IMG/VR virus record: IMGVR_UViG_3300046530_000360
Span: 1 to 54,530 of that record
Strand: one strand, 5' to 3'
DNA length: 54,530 bases
Source of the DNA: a virus
Shown here: one piece after another, positions 1 through 6,551 of the stretch
How positions within the stretch are numbered: the first letter of the stretch is position 1
Layout of the letters: each line of letters starts with the position of its first letter
Translations under genes and position numbers: made by a program
Notes under the pieces: generated by a model
The model's input: only the letters and a program-made list of their open reading frames with translations
The model's database searches: none
Told to the model about the DNA's origin: nothing

Positions 1-96
1 AAGAAGAAAATGGACAAGGACCGCTTCCGTCAGGGCCTCGGTGATGTCATCGAAGCCTACGAAGAAGTCGCCAACCGTCTGGGCGTACCGCTTTAA
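1..96 (+). CDS. C-terminal fragment of a host gene
   Basis: Open reading frame from the window edge to TAA at 94-96, giving 31 residues ending in RLGVPL. It is host DNA upstream of the tRNA gene used for integration. The fragment is short and charged, with no motif I recognise, so no function is assigned. Confidence 0.6.
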   Translation, partial: KKKMDKDRFRQGLGDVIEAYEEVANRLGVPL

Positions 97-180
97 TCGA
101 CGCAAGCATCTGATAGCACGGAAAAAAATCGCTAAAGGGGGTTCGCTTCCGGCGATTGTGCTGTTATGATGCGCGCCGTT

Positions 181-270
181 GGAGAGATGCCAGAGTGGCC
201 GAATGGGACGGATTCGAAATCCGTTGTACCTTCACCGGTACCTAGGGTTCGAATCCCTATCTCTCCGCCA
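181..270 (+). tRNA. tRNA-Ser(CGA), 3' part supplied by the prophage
   Basis: A 90-nt class II tRNA. Acceptor strand GGAGAGA (181-187) pairs with TCTCTCC before GCCA. The anticodon loop TTCGAAA sits in a 5-bp stem ACGGA/TCCGT and gives anticodon CGA. A long variable arm (ACCTTCACCGGT) and T-arm AGGGTTCGAATCCCT are present, and CCA is encoded. The first 27 nt are host; everything from 208 lies in the repeat shared with the right end, so the intact gene is rebuilt by integration. Confidence 0.97.
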
Positions 271-272
271 TA
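208..272 (+). repeat. attL core (65-bp direct repeat)
   Basis: Identical to 53937-54001. It covers the anticodon arm to the CCA end of tRNA-Ser plus two further bases. Identity stops at 207/53936 and 273/54002, which defines the crossover region. Use of a tRNA 3' half by a neighbouring tyrosine integrase is the usual arrangement. The prophage unit is 53,729 bp, the offset between the two copies. Confidence 0.96.
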
Positions 273-278
273 TTTAAA

Positions 279-312
279 GGCCCCGAGCGCTTAACCACCT
301 CGGGGCTTTTTT
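279..312 (+). terminator. Phage-borne terminator for tRNA-Ser
   Basis: Stem GCCCCGAG/CTCGGGGC followed by TTTTTT, starting 7 bases after attL. It is phage DNA. It replaces the host terminator now found beyond attR at 54007-54041, so the phage restores both the tRNA and its 3' terminator. Confidence 0.85.
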
Positions 313-315
313 GTA

Positions 316-358
316 TTTGGGGGAAATATGGGGGAATCGGTCCTCGTGCCATTCCCCC
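316..358 (+). promoter_or_regulatory. Candidate integrase arm-type sites, left arm
   Basis: Two direct copies of a GGGGGAA box (TTTGGGGGAAAT 316-327 and TATGGGGGAATC 327-338) and one inverted copy (ATTCCCCC 351-358). The same box recurs in both orientations at 53813-53823 and 53835-53846 just inside attR. Matching short repeats inside both ends, close to int, are what integrase arm-binding sites look like. Binding is inferred. Confidence 0.55.
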
Positions 359-380
359 GGACACGCGTTACTATCCGCCA

Positions 381-1358
381 ATGGCCTATTACGAAAAACG
401 CGGTGACGCCTGGCGCGCCCAGATCCGTCGCAAAGGATATCCGACACTTTCAGCCACCTTCGACACCAAGGCAGAAGCCCAGCGATGGGCGGCCGAGATC
501 GAGGGGGATATGTCGCGCTCGCGATTTGTCGACACCCGGGAAGCTGAGAGCACCACGCTTAACGAAGCCCTGACCCGGTACGTCAACGAGGTGAGCGAGT
601 CGAAGAAGGGGTCGGCACAAGAGAAGGTCCGGGCCAAGAAGTGGCAGAAGTCGGAATACGCCAGCAAATCCTTGGCCGCGATCCGCTCGAGCGACATGGC
701 GGCTTACCGTGATGCCGAGCTGAAGGCCGGCAAGTCCACAGCCACCGTCCGCCTGAATCTTGCGCTGATCAGCCACCTTTATACGGTTGCGGCAAAGGAC
801 TGGGGCATTCAGGGGCTGAAGAACCCTTGCACGGCCATTCGGATGCCGAAGGGCAGTAAGCAGCGGGAGCGTCGCCCGAGCACTGCCGAACTGAAGGCAC
901 TGTACAAGCACGCCGGCGAAGTAAATGCCGAGCTGCCGATCATTATCGAGCTGGCAGTCGAGACGGCAATGCGCCGGTCAGAACTGGTAATGCTCAGGAA
1001 GGATCAAATCAGGGGGAGAGTCGCATTCCTCGAAGACACGAAGAACGGCGAGCGCCGGTCCGTCCCACTATCAACGCGGGCGGCGGAGCTCTTGGAGGGA
1101 TTGCCGACGCCAATCGACGGCGGCAGGTACTTTCATTTGAAGCTCGACAGCGTGAGCAACTATTTCGCGCTGGCGTGTGAGGCGGCGAAGATCAAAGACC
1201 TCCGCCTGCACGATATGCGCCACGAAGCGACCAGCCGCCTGTTCGAGCGCGGCCTGTCCCTTATGGAGGTGGCGAGCATTACAGGGCACAAGACCCTGGC
1301 AATGCTTAAGCGGTACACCCACCTGTGCCCGAACAATCTCGCCGAGAAGCTGGGGTAG
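381..1358 (+). CDS. int: Tyrosine recombinase (phage integrase)
   Basis: 325 aa. It catalyses site-specific recombination between the phage site and the 3' end of tRNA-Ser. An Arm-DNA-binding-like N-terminus (about 1-50) and a SAM-like core-binding domain (about 55-150) precede the catalytic domain. Catalytic residues visible: R198 (TAMRRSEL), K221, H277 and R280 (LHDMRH), H303 (TGHK) and nucleophile Y312 (KRYTH). Start at ATG 381, MAYYEKRG, matches the usual integrase N-terminus; an upstream start in another frame (328) was not used. It is transcribed toward the leftward operon and ends 2 bp from the excisionase-like gene, so int and xis are convergent. Confidence 0.97.
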   Translation: MAYYEKRGDAWRAQIRRKGYPTLSATFDTKAEAQRWAAEIEGDMSRSRFVDTREAESTTLNEALTRYVNEVSESKKGSAQEKVRAKKWQKSEYASKSLAAIRSSDMAAYRDAELKAGKSTATVRLNLALISHLYTVAAKDWGIQGLKNPCTAIRMPKGSKQRERRPSTAELKALYKHAGEVNAELPIIIELAVETAMRRSELVMLRKDQIRGRVAFLEDTKNGERRSVPLSTRAAELLEGLPTPIDGGRYFHLKLDSVSNYFALACEAAKIKDLRLHDMRHEATSRLFERGLSLMEVASITGHKTLAMLKRYTHLCPNNLAEKLG

Positions 1359-1360
1359 CA

Positions 1361-1612
1361 TCACGCCACCCCGCGCAACGTCGGCGGAGGCAACCGCTTC
1401 CGCCCGACCTTCGGCGCCTTGTTCTCGCCGTCACGACACCCCCGCAAAAACTCCCGCACGTCTTCCTTGAGCCAGCAGTGCCTGGTGCCCATCTTGAAAC
1501 TCTTGGGCAGCCAGTCCACGCCCCGGCGAATTCCCTCTCTGACCGATGCTTCGGTTCGGCCAAGCATCTTGCCCAGCCCGTCGACGTAAACAATTTCGGG
1601 CTCATCGCTCAT
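1361..1612 (-). CDS. Excisionase-like small DNA-binding protein
   Basis: 83 aa. The N-terminal half (YVDGLGKMLGRTEASVREGI, then WLP and the WLKEDVREFL segment) has the winged-helix layout of MerR/AlpA/Xis-like proteins: a helix-turn-helix, then a short wing carrying W and K. The C-terminus is basic. Its start overlaps the upstream gene by ATGA (1609-1612), so translation is probably coupled. A position beside int as the last gene of the leftward operon supports a role as recombination directionality factor. The function is inferred. Confidence 0.6.
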   Translation of the reverse strand: MSDEPEIVYVDGLGKMLGRTEASVREGIRRGVDWLPKSFKMGTRHCWLKEDVREFLRGCRDGENKAPKVGRKRLPPPTLRGVA

Positions 1613-1821
1613 AATTTCCTCCAGGTAGCAGCCGACACCCGCGCCCAGCGCTCGGTCGTGACGATGATGAAGTTACGGATGCCGGTCAGGACCGGGTGCA
1701 TCTCGCCGTCGAACTCGACGAATTGACCGGTCTTGCGGTGCTCAGGCTGGCGGTCGATAACATCGAGCAGCTTGCCGACGGCGCCGTCTGGTCTGCGTTC
1801 GTGCACATCAATGCTGGACAT
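1609..1821 (-). CDS. Small phage protein, unknown function
   Basis: 70 aa from ATG 1821, preceded by GAGGCAG; an in-frame TTG at 1836 is the alternative. The sequence (SSIDVHERRPDG, then a segment with GEMHPVLTGI) has no motif I recognise. It overlaps genes on both sides in a tightly packed operon. Confidence 0.55.
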   Translation of the reverse strand: MSSIDVHERRPDGAVGKLLDVIDRQPEHRKTGQFVEFDGEMHPVLTGIRNFIIVTTERWARVSAATWRKL

Positions 1822-2002
1822 GGCGTTCTGCCTCAATTCGTCTTTGGATGCCTGTCCGGTAACTCTCAGGCCGTTCTGCTGCGGTACGCTGGATGTTCGC
1901 GATGACCCGCTCGACGCCGCCGAATATTGGATCTACCAAACGTCCGGCCTCGATCAACTGATCAGCCAGGTTCCAGCCTTCTCTTTCTTCAATGCGAGAC
2001 AT
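1808..2002 (-). CDS. Small phage protein, unknown function
   Basis: 64 aa starting MSRIEEREGW. Helical and charged, with no recognised domain. ATG 2002 is preferred over the longer 106-aa frame, whose extra N-terminus lies over the end of the phosphatase gene and reads as non-coding. Confidence 0.55.
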   Translation of the reverse strand: MSRIEEREGWNLADQLIEAGRLVDPIFGGVERVIANIQRTAAERPESYRTGIQRRIEAERHVQH

Positions 2003-2037
2003 ACGTGCTCCGTTCCGCGCGAGGCGGCAGAGGATGA

Positions 2038-2772
2038 TTAATCCCAGTCGTAACTGAGCGTTGGGTCGATAGGTGGGATGCACTGCAACGTGGAGAGATT
2101 CATGAGAGTGAAGTGCCCGTCCATCCATCCAGCCGTGTCGATGTGGTAGACGTTGCCGAGAATCGCCGGCTGCCGCAGTGGCGTATGGCCGACCACAAGG
2201 GCGCGTAGCCCTTCAACTCCGTCGGTAACACCATCCTGAATCCGCGTTCGCGACCACATGCAGCTGTTCTGCGCCAGCTTCAGCCGTTTTTTGCTCTCGG
2301 GTGACTCCAGTTCGGTGCGTAACTGGTCCCAGGATGGGAACGGGCAGTCAGCATGCACGATGCCGATCAGGCCTTGCGATGTCTCGACCTCGATGGCGAT
2401 GGGTAGCTCGGCGAATTGCACTGCAAATTCGTTCTGCTCGTACAATGACAGCCCTGCGAACCACGACCCACCGTTGTATATCCAGTTCTCGACGTCGCAG
2501 GTGTCGAAGCGGACCACGTAGTCGTCATGGTTTCCGCGCACTGGGTGAAACCATGTCTTGTCCAGCCAGTCGAGCACGTCCCGGCACTCAGGCCCGCGGT
2601 CAACCAAGTCTCCGACGCTGAACAATCGGTCAACAATAGGATCGAACCCGGCCGCATCAAGCGCAGCCTGCAACCGGGTGAAGTGGCCGTGGATGTCGCC
2701 AACCGCAAAATCCCGGCCAGCCGTGTTTGCGGCGAAGCGCTTCACGCGCGACACCTCGATAGTTTCGAGCAT
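2038..2772 (-). CDS. PPP-family metallophosphatase (lambda NinI-like)
   Basis: 244 aa. Probable Mn/Fe-dependent protein phosphatase of the bacteriophage lambda phosphatase/PrpA type. Metal-binding motifs in order: GDIHG (25-29), GDLVDRG (54-60), GNHD (80-83), then VHADCPFPSW and VGHTPL with the late histidines. The length is close to the 221 aa of lambda phosphatase. ATG 2772 (MLETIEVSRV) is chosen because the longer frame adds 29 residues without homology-like character. Lambda carries its phosphatase in the rightward nin region; here it is in the leftward operon near int. The target protein is unknown. Confidence 0.85.
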   Translation of the reverse strand: MLETIEVSRVKRFAANTAGRDFAVGDIHGHFTRLQAALDAAGFDPIVDRLFSVGDLVDRGPECRDVLDWLDKTWFHPVRGNHDDYVVRFDTCDVENWIYNGGSWFAGLSLYEQNEFAVQFAELPIAIEVETSQGLIGIVHADCPFPSWDQLRTELESPESKKRLKLAQNSCMWSRTRIQDGVTDGVEGLRALVVGHTPLRQPAILGNVYHIDTAGWMDGHFTLMNLSTLQCIPPIDPTLSYDWD

Positions 2773-2818
2773 GCGAAGGTCTCCGGCCGCGCGGGGCGGC
2801 AAGCAGGGGGAGGGATGT

Positions 2819-3148
2819 TTAATCCATTTGGTACCAGACGCCGCAATCGACGCCTTCATCCTTTAGGGATTTGTACATGGCCTGCACGCCGGCATAACGC
2901 CGGTTGCCTTGACCGCCGAACGGGGCACTGAGATGAAACGCCCGGGCGTGATAGGTCGTGGCTGCTTGCATCCAGCCCGTAATGCCGGCCTTGTCTATGG
3001 TGGATTCTCGAAGGAGGCCAACACGGATGTAGACGCGATCGAGGTTGGCGCTACCGCCATCATCTGGTGCGGCTTCAGCCGCTGCCTTGCCTGCGTCGAT
3101 TGCTCGCGCGACTGCCGCTGCCAGCGCTGGTAGCTGATCTTTGGTCAT
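2819..3148 (-). CDS. Hypothetical phage protein
   Basis: 109 aa starting MTKDQLPALA. An Ala-rich helical N-terminus precedes a segment with YIRVGLLRES and a polar Gly/Tyr-rich C-terminus. No domain is recognised. Spacing to neighbours fits the leftward operon. Confidence 0.6.
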   Translation of the reverse strand: MTKDQLPALAAAVARAIDAGKAAAEAAPDDGGSANLDRVYIRVGLLRESTIDKAGITGWMQAATTYHARAFHLSAPFGGQGNRRYAGVQAMYKSLKDEGVDCGVWYQMD

Positions 3149-3198
3149 GCGAATTCCTCGCCCGCCGTTCACCGGCAGGCTGGTAGGTGGAAGAGAGG

Positions 3199-3471
3199 TT
3201 AGGGGTAGTTGTCGTAGTTATCGAAGCAGGAACCGCACAATGGGCGCCATCCATCACGAATTGCTTGAGGATGGGCTTTAGGTACCCAGCGCCATTTCGC
3301 CACGAATGAGCCACAGTCACGGCAGCGGATGTGGTGGTCGGCTGCTTTTCGTTTGGCGATTTCGAGATTCTCACGCTCAAGATCCAGGCGATGAGCTTCT
3401 TGCTGCTCCGCGAACCACTGCTTTTCCTGCTCGACGGTCATCTCTGGAAAAATGTCGCTCATCTGCGTCAT
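3199..3471 (-). CDS. Small zinc-finger-like protein
   Basis: 90 aa from ATG 3471, which overlaps the preceding stop as TGATG. An acidic helical N-terminus is followed by CRDC and CGSC pairs about 32 residues apart, which could bind one zinc ion. Function unknown; probably a small regulatory or nucleic-acid-binding protein. Confidence 0.6.
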   Translation of the reverse strand: MTQMSDIFPEMTVEQEKQWFAEQQEAHRLDLERENLEIAKRKAADHHIRCRDCGSFVAKWRWVPKAHPQAIRDGWRPLCGSCFDNYDNYP

Positions 3472-3515
3472 CACCGCGGCTCCTTGTAGCAGTACACGTA
3501 GGCGATGGCGATCAT
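3471..3515 (-). CDS. Possible 14-residue microprotein
   Basis: MIAIAYVYCYKEPR, starting ATGA with the end of the broken gene 3512-3825 and ending TGATG with the next gene. The chained stop/start overlaps suggest it is translated by coupling, but it is too short for any other support. Confidence 0.3.
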   Translation of the reverse strand: MIAIAYVYCYKEPR

Positions 3516-3825
3516 GCTGCCACCTCGCGACGCGCCCACTGCACATAGGGGCCGTCATCAGTATCGAAAATCCCGAGCAGGAACCAGTTGTACTCCGGCG
3601 GCGTTTCCGGCTCCCAACCGAGGCAGTGACAGGCTTCATCATCCCAGTAAGGATCGGCTTCTAAATCGGAATCCATGTGCCACCCGATCACCTTCAGGCC
3701 CTGGGCTCCGAGCCACGCCTTCCACGCTTCGGCGTCTTCATCGAAATCCGGGATGTCGGGGTGATACCAGTCCCGCTTTCGTCACGCACGACTTCGACGG
3801 GGCCAATCAACTTTTCTTCAGGCAT
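3512..3825 (-). pseudogene. Frameshifted acidic Trp-rich phage protein
   Basis: ATG 3825 (MPEEKLIGPVEVVRDESG, with AAGGA upstream) stays in frame for about 18 codons. The coding signal then continues in another frame to TGA at 3512-3514, with peptide YHPDIPDFDEDAEAWKAW near the junction and ending RREVAA. Adding one G in the GGG run near 3772-3774 joins the halves through ESGDWYHPD into one protein of about 104 aa. The downstream half is strongly protein-like and ends with an ATGA overlap. A one-base deletion is the simplest reading; a sequencing error or programmed shift cannot be excluded. Confidence 0.7.
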
Positions 3826-3897
3826 GACTTCGTCCTTGCCGCTATAGCGGCTGACTTTGAAGGGAAGGGAGTTACTGCGGAATTGCGAGAGGGGCGA

Positions 3898-4596
3898 TCA
3901 GCTTGCGCGGGATTGATTCAGCTCATCGGCCTTGCGAAAGCACTCAACCGGGAAGTCAGCGTATTCAGCGCAGGAACAGGCATCTCCGCAGCGTTCGGTG
4001 CGATGCTCAGGCTTCAGCAGGCCATGCTCTACTGCAAGCTCCTGAATCTGTGCCCCGTCGGCGTCGCAGCCTTCAAGCGCGATATCGATCATGGCGTTGG
4101 CGAAATTTCGCAGGTTGACCACCGCTACCGGCGCGGACTGCTCGGCGTAGAGCATGAACTCCCCGCCAGTCCTTCGGCATTCATCAAGCCAACCGGCCTT
4201 CACGAAACTGACTGCATATTCGCCAGCGCCACCCCATAGGCGCTCGGCCTCAAGCTTCATCACCGGCTCCCCGCGCCTACGCTCCAGATCGGCAATGCGC
4301 TGCGCCATCTGTGCGATAGTCGCTTCCATTGCGATATGGTCGCCGTTGGCTGGATGGTCGACTAAGGCCATAGTCGATCCATGTGCTGACGTATTGCAGT
4401 CTTTCAAGATTGAACATTTAACTCCATGGAAGCCGCAAGGGATACACGCCACCGGCTCCGGGCGCTCGACGACTGGGGCGGCGAGAAGGGCGCGCAGCTC
4501 TTCTTCATCTGCGTCGAGTTGAGCCGTGGTGTAGTTAGGGTCAAGCCCGGCCAAGCGCCAGGCTAACAGTCGTGGAATTTCGATCGTATTGCTCAT
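3898..4596 (-). CDS. Hypothetical phage protein with Cys cluster
   Basis: 232 aa starting MSNTIEIPRL. It contains CIPCGFHGVKC and a C-terminal CGDACSC, with a helical middle (IAQMAQRIADLERRRG). A central segment reading VVNLRNFANAMIDIALEG belongs to a modular type often seen in phage proteins of variable N-terminus. The start overlaps the upstream gene by ATGA. No function is assigned. Confidence 0.65.
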   Translation of the reverse strand: MSNTIEIPRLLAWRLAGLDPNYTTAQLDADEEELRALLAAPVVERPEPVACIPCGFHGVKCSILKDCNTSAHGSTMALVDHPANGDHIAMEATIAQMAQRIADLERRRGEPVMKLEAERLWGGAGEYAVSFVKAGWLDECRRTGGEFMLYAEQSAPVAVVNLRNFANAMIDIALEGCDADGAQIQELAVEHGLLKPEHRTERCGDACSCAEYADFPVECFRKADELNQSRAS

Positions 4597-5078
4597 TCGC
4601 TTGCTCCCGATTCGATGGGTTTGGGGTTGAGGACTGCCAGGTCTCGAATGCAATCAGGATGAATCTCAGTGTTTCCCCATTCAGCATGCATCCAAATCGT
4701 AAGCTCTTTAGCCCTCTCAAGTAACTCCGCATTTCGCTGCTCGGCGGCTGTCAGTCTTATCGCCAAGTTGTCACGCTCATTCACATTAGCCGCGATGATC
4801 GAACAGCGATTTCGAAGCTCTGTATAGGCGTCGGCCAGCTCTTCCCGCAACGCAGCCTCGCGGGCCAGTGCGGCGTCGAAGTCTGAGGACATCTTCTGCA
4901 GTTCAGGGATAGCTTTGATCACATCACGAAGCGGAACGCTCCAGGCCTTAACCGTTTCGCCGCCAGCCCATGGTTTACCGCCAGCAATGCGGAAATTGTT
5001 CAAGTAGCAGCAATGCAGGCGACCTTCCCACTTAACCACTTCAAGCTGAAAATGCTTTTCTTTCGTCACATCACCCAT
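4593..5078 (-). CDS. Hypothetical phage protein with coiled coil
   Basis: 161 aa from ATG 5078 (AGGAG 8 bases upstream); an in-frame TTG at 5096 is the alternative. Residues about 60-130 form a predicted coiled coil (ALAREAALREELADAYTEL and following). The N-terminal third is globular with HCCYLNNFRIAGGKPW. Modular phage protein of unknown role. Confidence 0.6.
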   Translation of the reverse strand: MGDVTKEKHFQLEVVKWEGRLHCCYLNNFRIAGGKPWAGGETVKAWSVPLRDVIKAIPELQKMSSDFDAALAREAALREELADAYTELRNRCSIIAANVNERDNLAIRLTAAEQRNAELLERAKELTIWMHAEWGNTEIHPDCIRDLAVLNPKPIESGASE

Positions 5079-5152
5079 CTCAAAATCTCCTGCCAATCTG
5101 CAATCATCGATAGCCCGACAAGGGCGGCGTAGTGTTCTGGTAATGCCCTTGC

Positions 5153-5593
5153 TTATTTCTTCGGCTTAGGACTGGACTTAAGCGGAGTGGTCAATGCCTT
5201 CTCGACACTCCAGCCAAGCCGCAGGCGCATGCTCAGGGTGTTGGCAGTCATGCCAATCTCGACAGCCCAGTCAGCCACGTTCTTCGTGACGCCCTTGTGC
5301 TCAAGCATCACGCAGTGGGTGCGGTTCTTGTTCTGCTCGGCCTGGGTGATCCATCGGCAGTTACCAGGCTCGTATCCCTTGGCGTTCTCGGTGCGATCAA
5401 GGGTCATGGTGCGATCAGGACATTCACCCATGTCCTCGCGGAAGTTCGCGAAGTCGCGCCAGCGCTCGCAGACCTTCACGCCGAGAGCGCCGTAATACTT
5501 GTAGTTGCCACAGGTGGGCGTATTGCAGCGCTGCATCATCGACTTCCAGCGCGCATAGGTCAGCGTGCCGCAACCGCCGTGCTTGATTCGCAT
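5153..5593 (-). CDS. HNH-like homing-endonuclease-type protein
   Basis: 146 aa. The N-terminal half has the pattern RWKSMMQRCNTPTCGNY, then YYGALGV, CERWRDF, MTLDRTENAKGYEPGNCRW and QAEQNKN. This order is typical of a family of HNH/AP2-type phage endonuclease-like proteins. The C-terminal part (KNVADWAVEIGMTANTLSMR) looks like a target-recognition helix-turn-helix. TAGGAG precedes the ATG. The gene begins inside the 3' end of the truncated avd-like gene, so it may be an insertion that replaced the DGR core. No data on activity. Confidence 0.6.
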   Translation of the reverse strand: MRIKHGGCGTLTYARWKSMMQRCNTPTCGNYKYYGALGVKVCERWRDFANFREDMGECPDRTMTLDRTENAKGYEPGNCRWITQAEQNKNRTHCVMLEHKGVTKNVADWAVEIGMTANTLSMRLRLGWSVEKALTTPLKSSPKPKK

Positions 5594-5805
5594 GTCGTTC
5601 TCCTATGCAGCAAAGTCAGGTGTGGGTGCTTGTCCCGGGTCGAGTTAGCCCGGGCAATCAACATCAGCACGTCGATGCACTCATCGATGACGCGCTTCCC
5701 GAGTGACTGCTTGAGATCTCGGGGGATGTTGCGAGTGATGTTTGTGGCCATCTGGAGCAGGCCCAGTGACACCTTGTAGATGCTCAGTTCTGTATGCATT
5801 CCCAT
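5560..5805 (-). CDS. Truncated Avd-like four-helix-bundle protein (DGR accessory)
   Basis: 81 aa. Residues 1-64 (ELSIYKVSLGLLQMATNI, NIPRDLKQSLGKRVIDE, LIARANSTRDK, HPHLTLL) follow the pattern of Avd, the pentameric accessory protein that works with DGR reverse transcriptases. Avd proteins usually have about 110-130 residues. Here the last 17 residues (HRRTTCESSTAVAAR) come from reading out of frame into the next gene, so the C-terminal helices are missing. It lies 58 bp from a variable-repeat gene, the usual place for avd. Probably a remnant; truncated function is possible. Confidence 0.6.
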   Translation of the reverse strand: MGMHTELSIYKVSLGLLQMATNITRNIPRDLKQSLGKRVIDECIDVLMLIARANSTRDKHPHLTLLHRRTTCESSTAVAAR

Positions 5806-5830
5806 TGCAGTGAATCTCCATGAAGAGCAA

Positions 5831-5848
5831 CCGGCCGCAAGCGGCCGG
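5831..5848. promoter_or_regulatory. Perfect hairpin downstream of variable repeat 1
   Basis: Inverted repeat CCGGCCGC-AA-GCGGCCGG, 8-bp stem, 14 bp past the stop of the 5863-6474 gene. No T-run follows on the minus strand, so it is a poor terminator. DGR targets commonly carry a hairpin/cruciform just after the initiation of mutagenic homing site, and this matches in position and stem length. Confidence 0.5.
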
Positions 5849-5862
5849 ATTAAATAAGCAAA

Positions 5863-6474
5863 TTAATCAATCAATTGACTGCGGACGGGGCGGACGAGCG
5901 CGGTGAGGTCCTTGCCGTCGGTGCACTGATAGCCATCATCGAAGTGCATGAGGAATGCGTAGTTGGCAGAGCGCTGCGAAGATGACCAGTACCCGGTGGG
6001 CTTGAAGGCTTCAGTTCCACCAGCTTGGAAGGCGGGCAGCGTGGTCTGAGCCGGTGACTCTTCGGTATGCGGCAGGCCGACAGGCTCGCTGTTCGGGTTG
6101 TCGCCGCTGCGTCCGTATTGCCAGTTCGTTTCGGTGGTCGGCTTTAAGTGACGATACTGCAGCTCTTGCTGATCGCGCGCCGGGATCGCCCAATCATCGT
6201 GTCCGCCAATACGCAGTGCCAGGGCCTGCTGAGCCAGTTCGCTACCAGCGGCGGCCATGGCTTCGGTGTTGGCGCGGCCATTGGTGAAGCTGTCGGCGCC
6301 TTCGATCTTCGCGCCGTACTCGCCCCAAGCGCCTACCAGTTCATGAGCCGCGCCGGCGGTGATATTCAGGTAGCGCTTGCCGGTGTCAGGGTCGCGGGTG
6401 ATACCGGAGAAGAAACCACCACCGAATGGCTGGCCAATTTCCGGGATGGCTACTGCTTGCTGTGCTGCGGACAT
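5863..6474 (-). CDS. DUF1566-like variable protein 1 (DGR-type target)
   Basis: 203 aa from ATG 6474, with GAGGAAAG upstream. The C-terminal half fits a DUF1566/C-type-lectin-like fold: HDDWAIPARDQQELQY, then YWSSSQRSAN and TALVRPVR near the end. Codons at 5905-5964 form a variable segment aligned with those of 6552-7145 and 15094-15672. All differences there fall on the first two bases of codons ending C or T. In known DGRs such folds display adenine-randomised residues for ligand binding. The N-terminus has no signal peptide. Location in the early leftward operon rather than the tail module is unusual. Confidence 0.8.
   Translation of the reverse strand: MSAAQQAVAIPEIGQPFGGGFFSGITRDPDTGKRYLNITAGAAHELVGAWGEYGAKIEGADSFTNGRANTEAMAAAGSELAQQALALRIGGHDDWAIPARDQQELQYRHLKPTTETNWQYGRSGDNPNSEPVGLPHTEESPAQTTLPAFQAGGTEAFKPTGYWSSSQRSANYAFLMHFDDGYQCTDGKDLTALVRPVRSQLID
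5905..5964 (-). repeat. Variable repeat VR1 (DGR-type)
   Basis: Twenty codons, of which 12 vary among the three paralogues, always with the third base kept. The near-constant flanks extend over 5881-5991. The downstream flank (ACCGCGCTCGTCCGC, 5890-5904) is GC-rich and identical in all three copies, like an initiation of mutagenic homing site. Confidence 0.78.
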
Positions 6475-6499
6475 GGTCTTTCCTCTTTGCGAAGGCAAC

Positions 6500-6520
6500 A
6501 AAAAAGGCGCTGCTGCGCCC
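6500..6520 (-). terminator. Intrinsic terminator/hairpin after variable protein 2
   Basis: On the minus strand GGCGC-AGCA-GCGCC is followed by TTTTTT (A-run at 6500-6505 on the plus strand). It lies 32 bp past the stop of the 6552-7145 gene and just before the ribosome site of variable protein 1. It may act as terminator and also as the hairpin expected behind a DGR variable repeat. Confidence 0.65.
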
Positions 6521-6551
6521 GGTGCCGGATCAAGAACGAATTATTGAAGGA

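Noticed and set aside
5100-5152. Possible remnant of a DGR template repeat between two small genes.
   Set aside because: Apart from a few GGCGG-like bases there is no match to the constant codons of the variable repeats.
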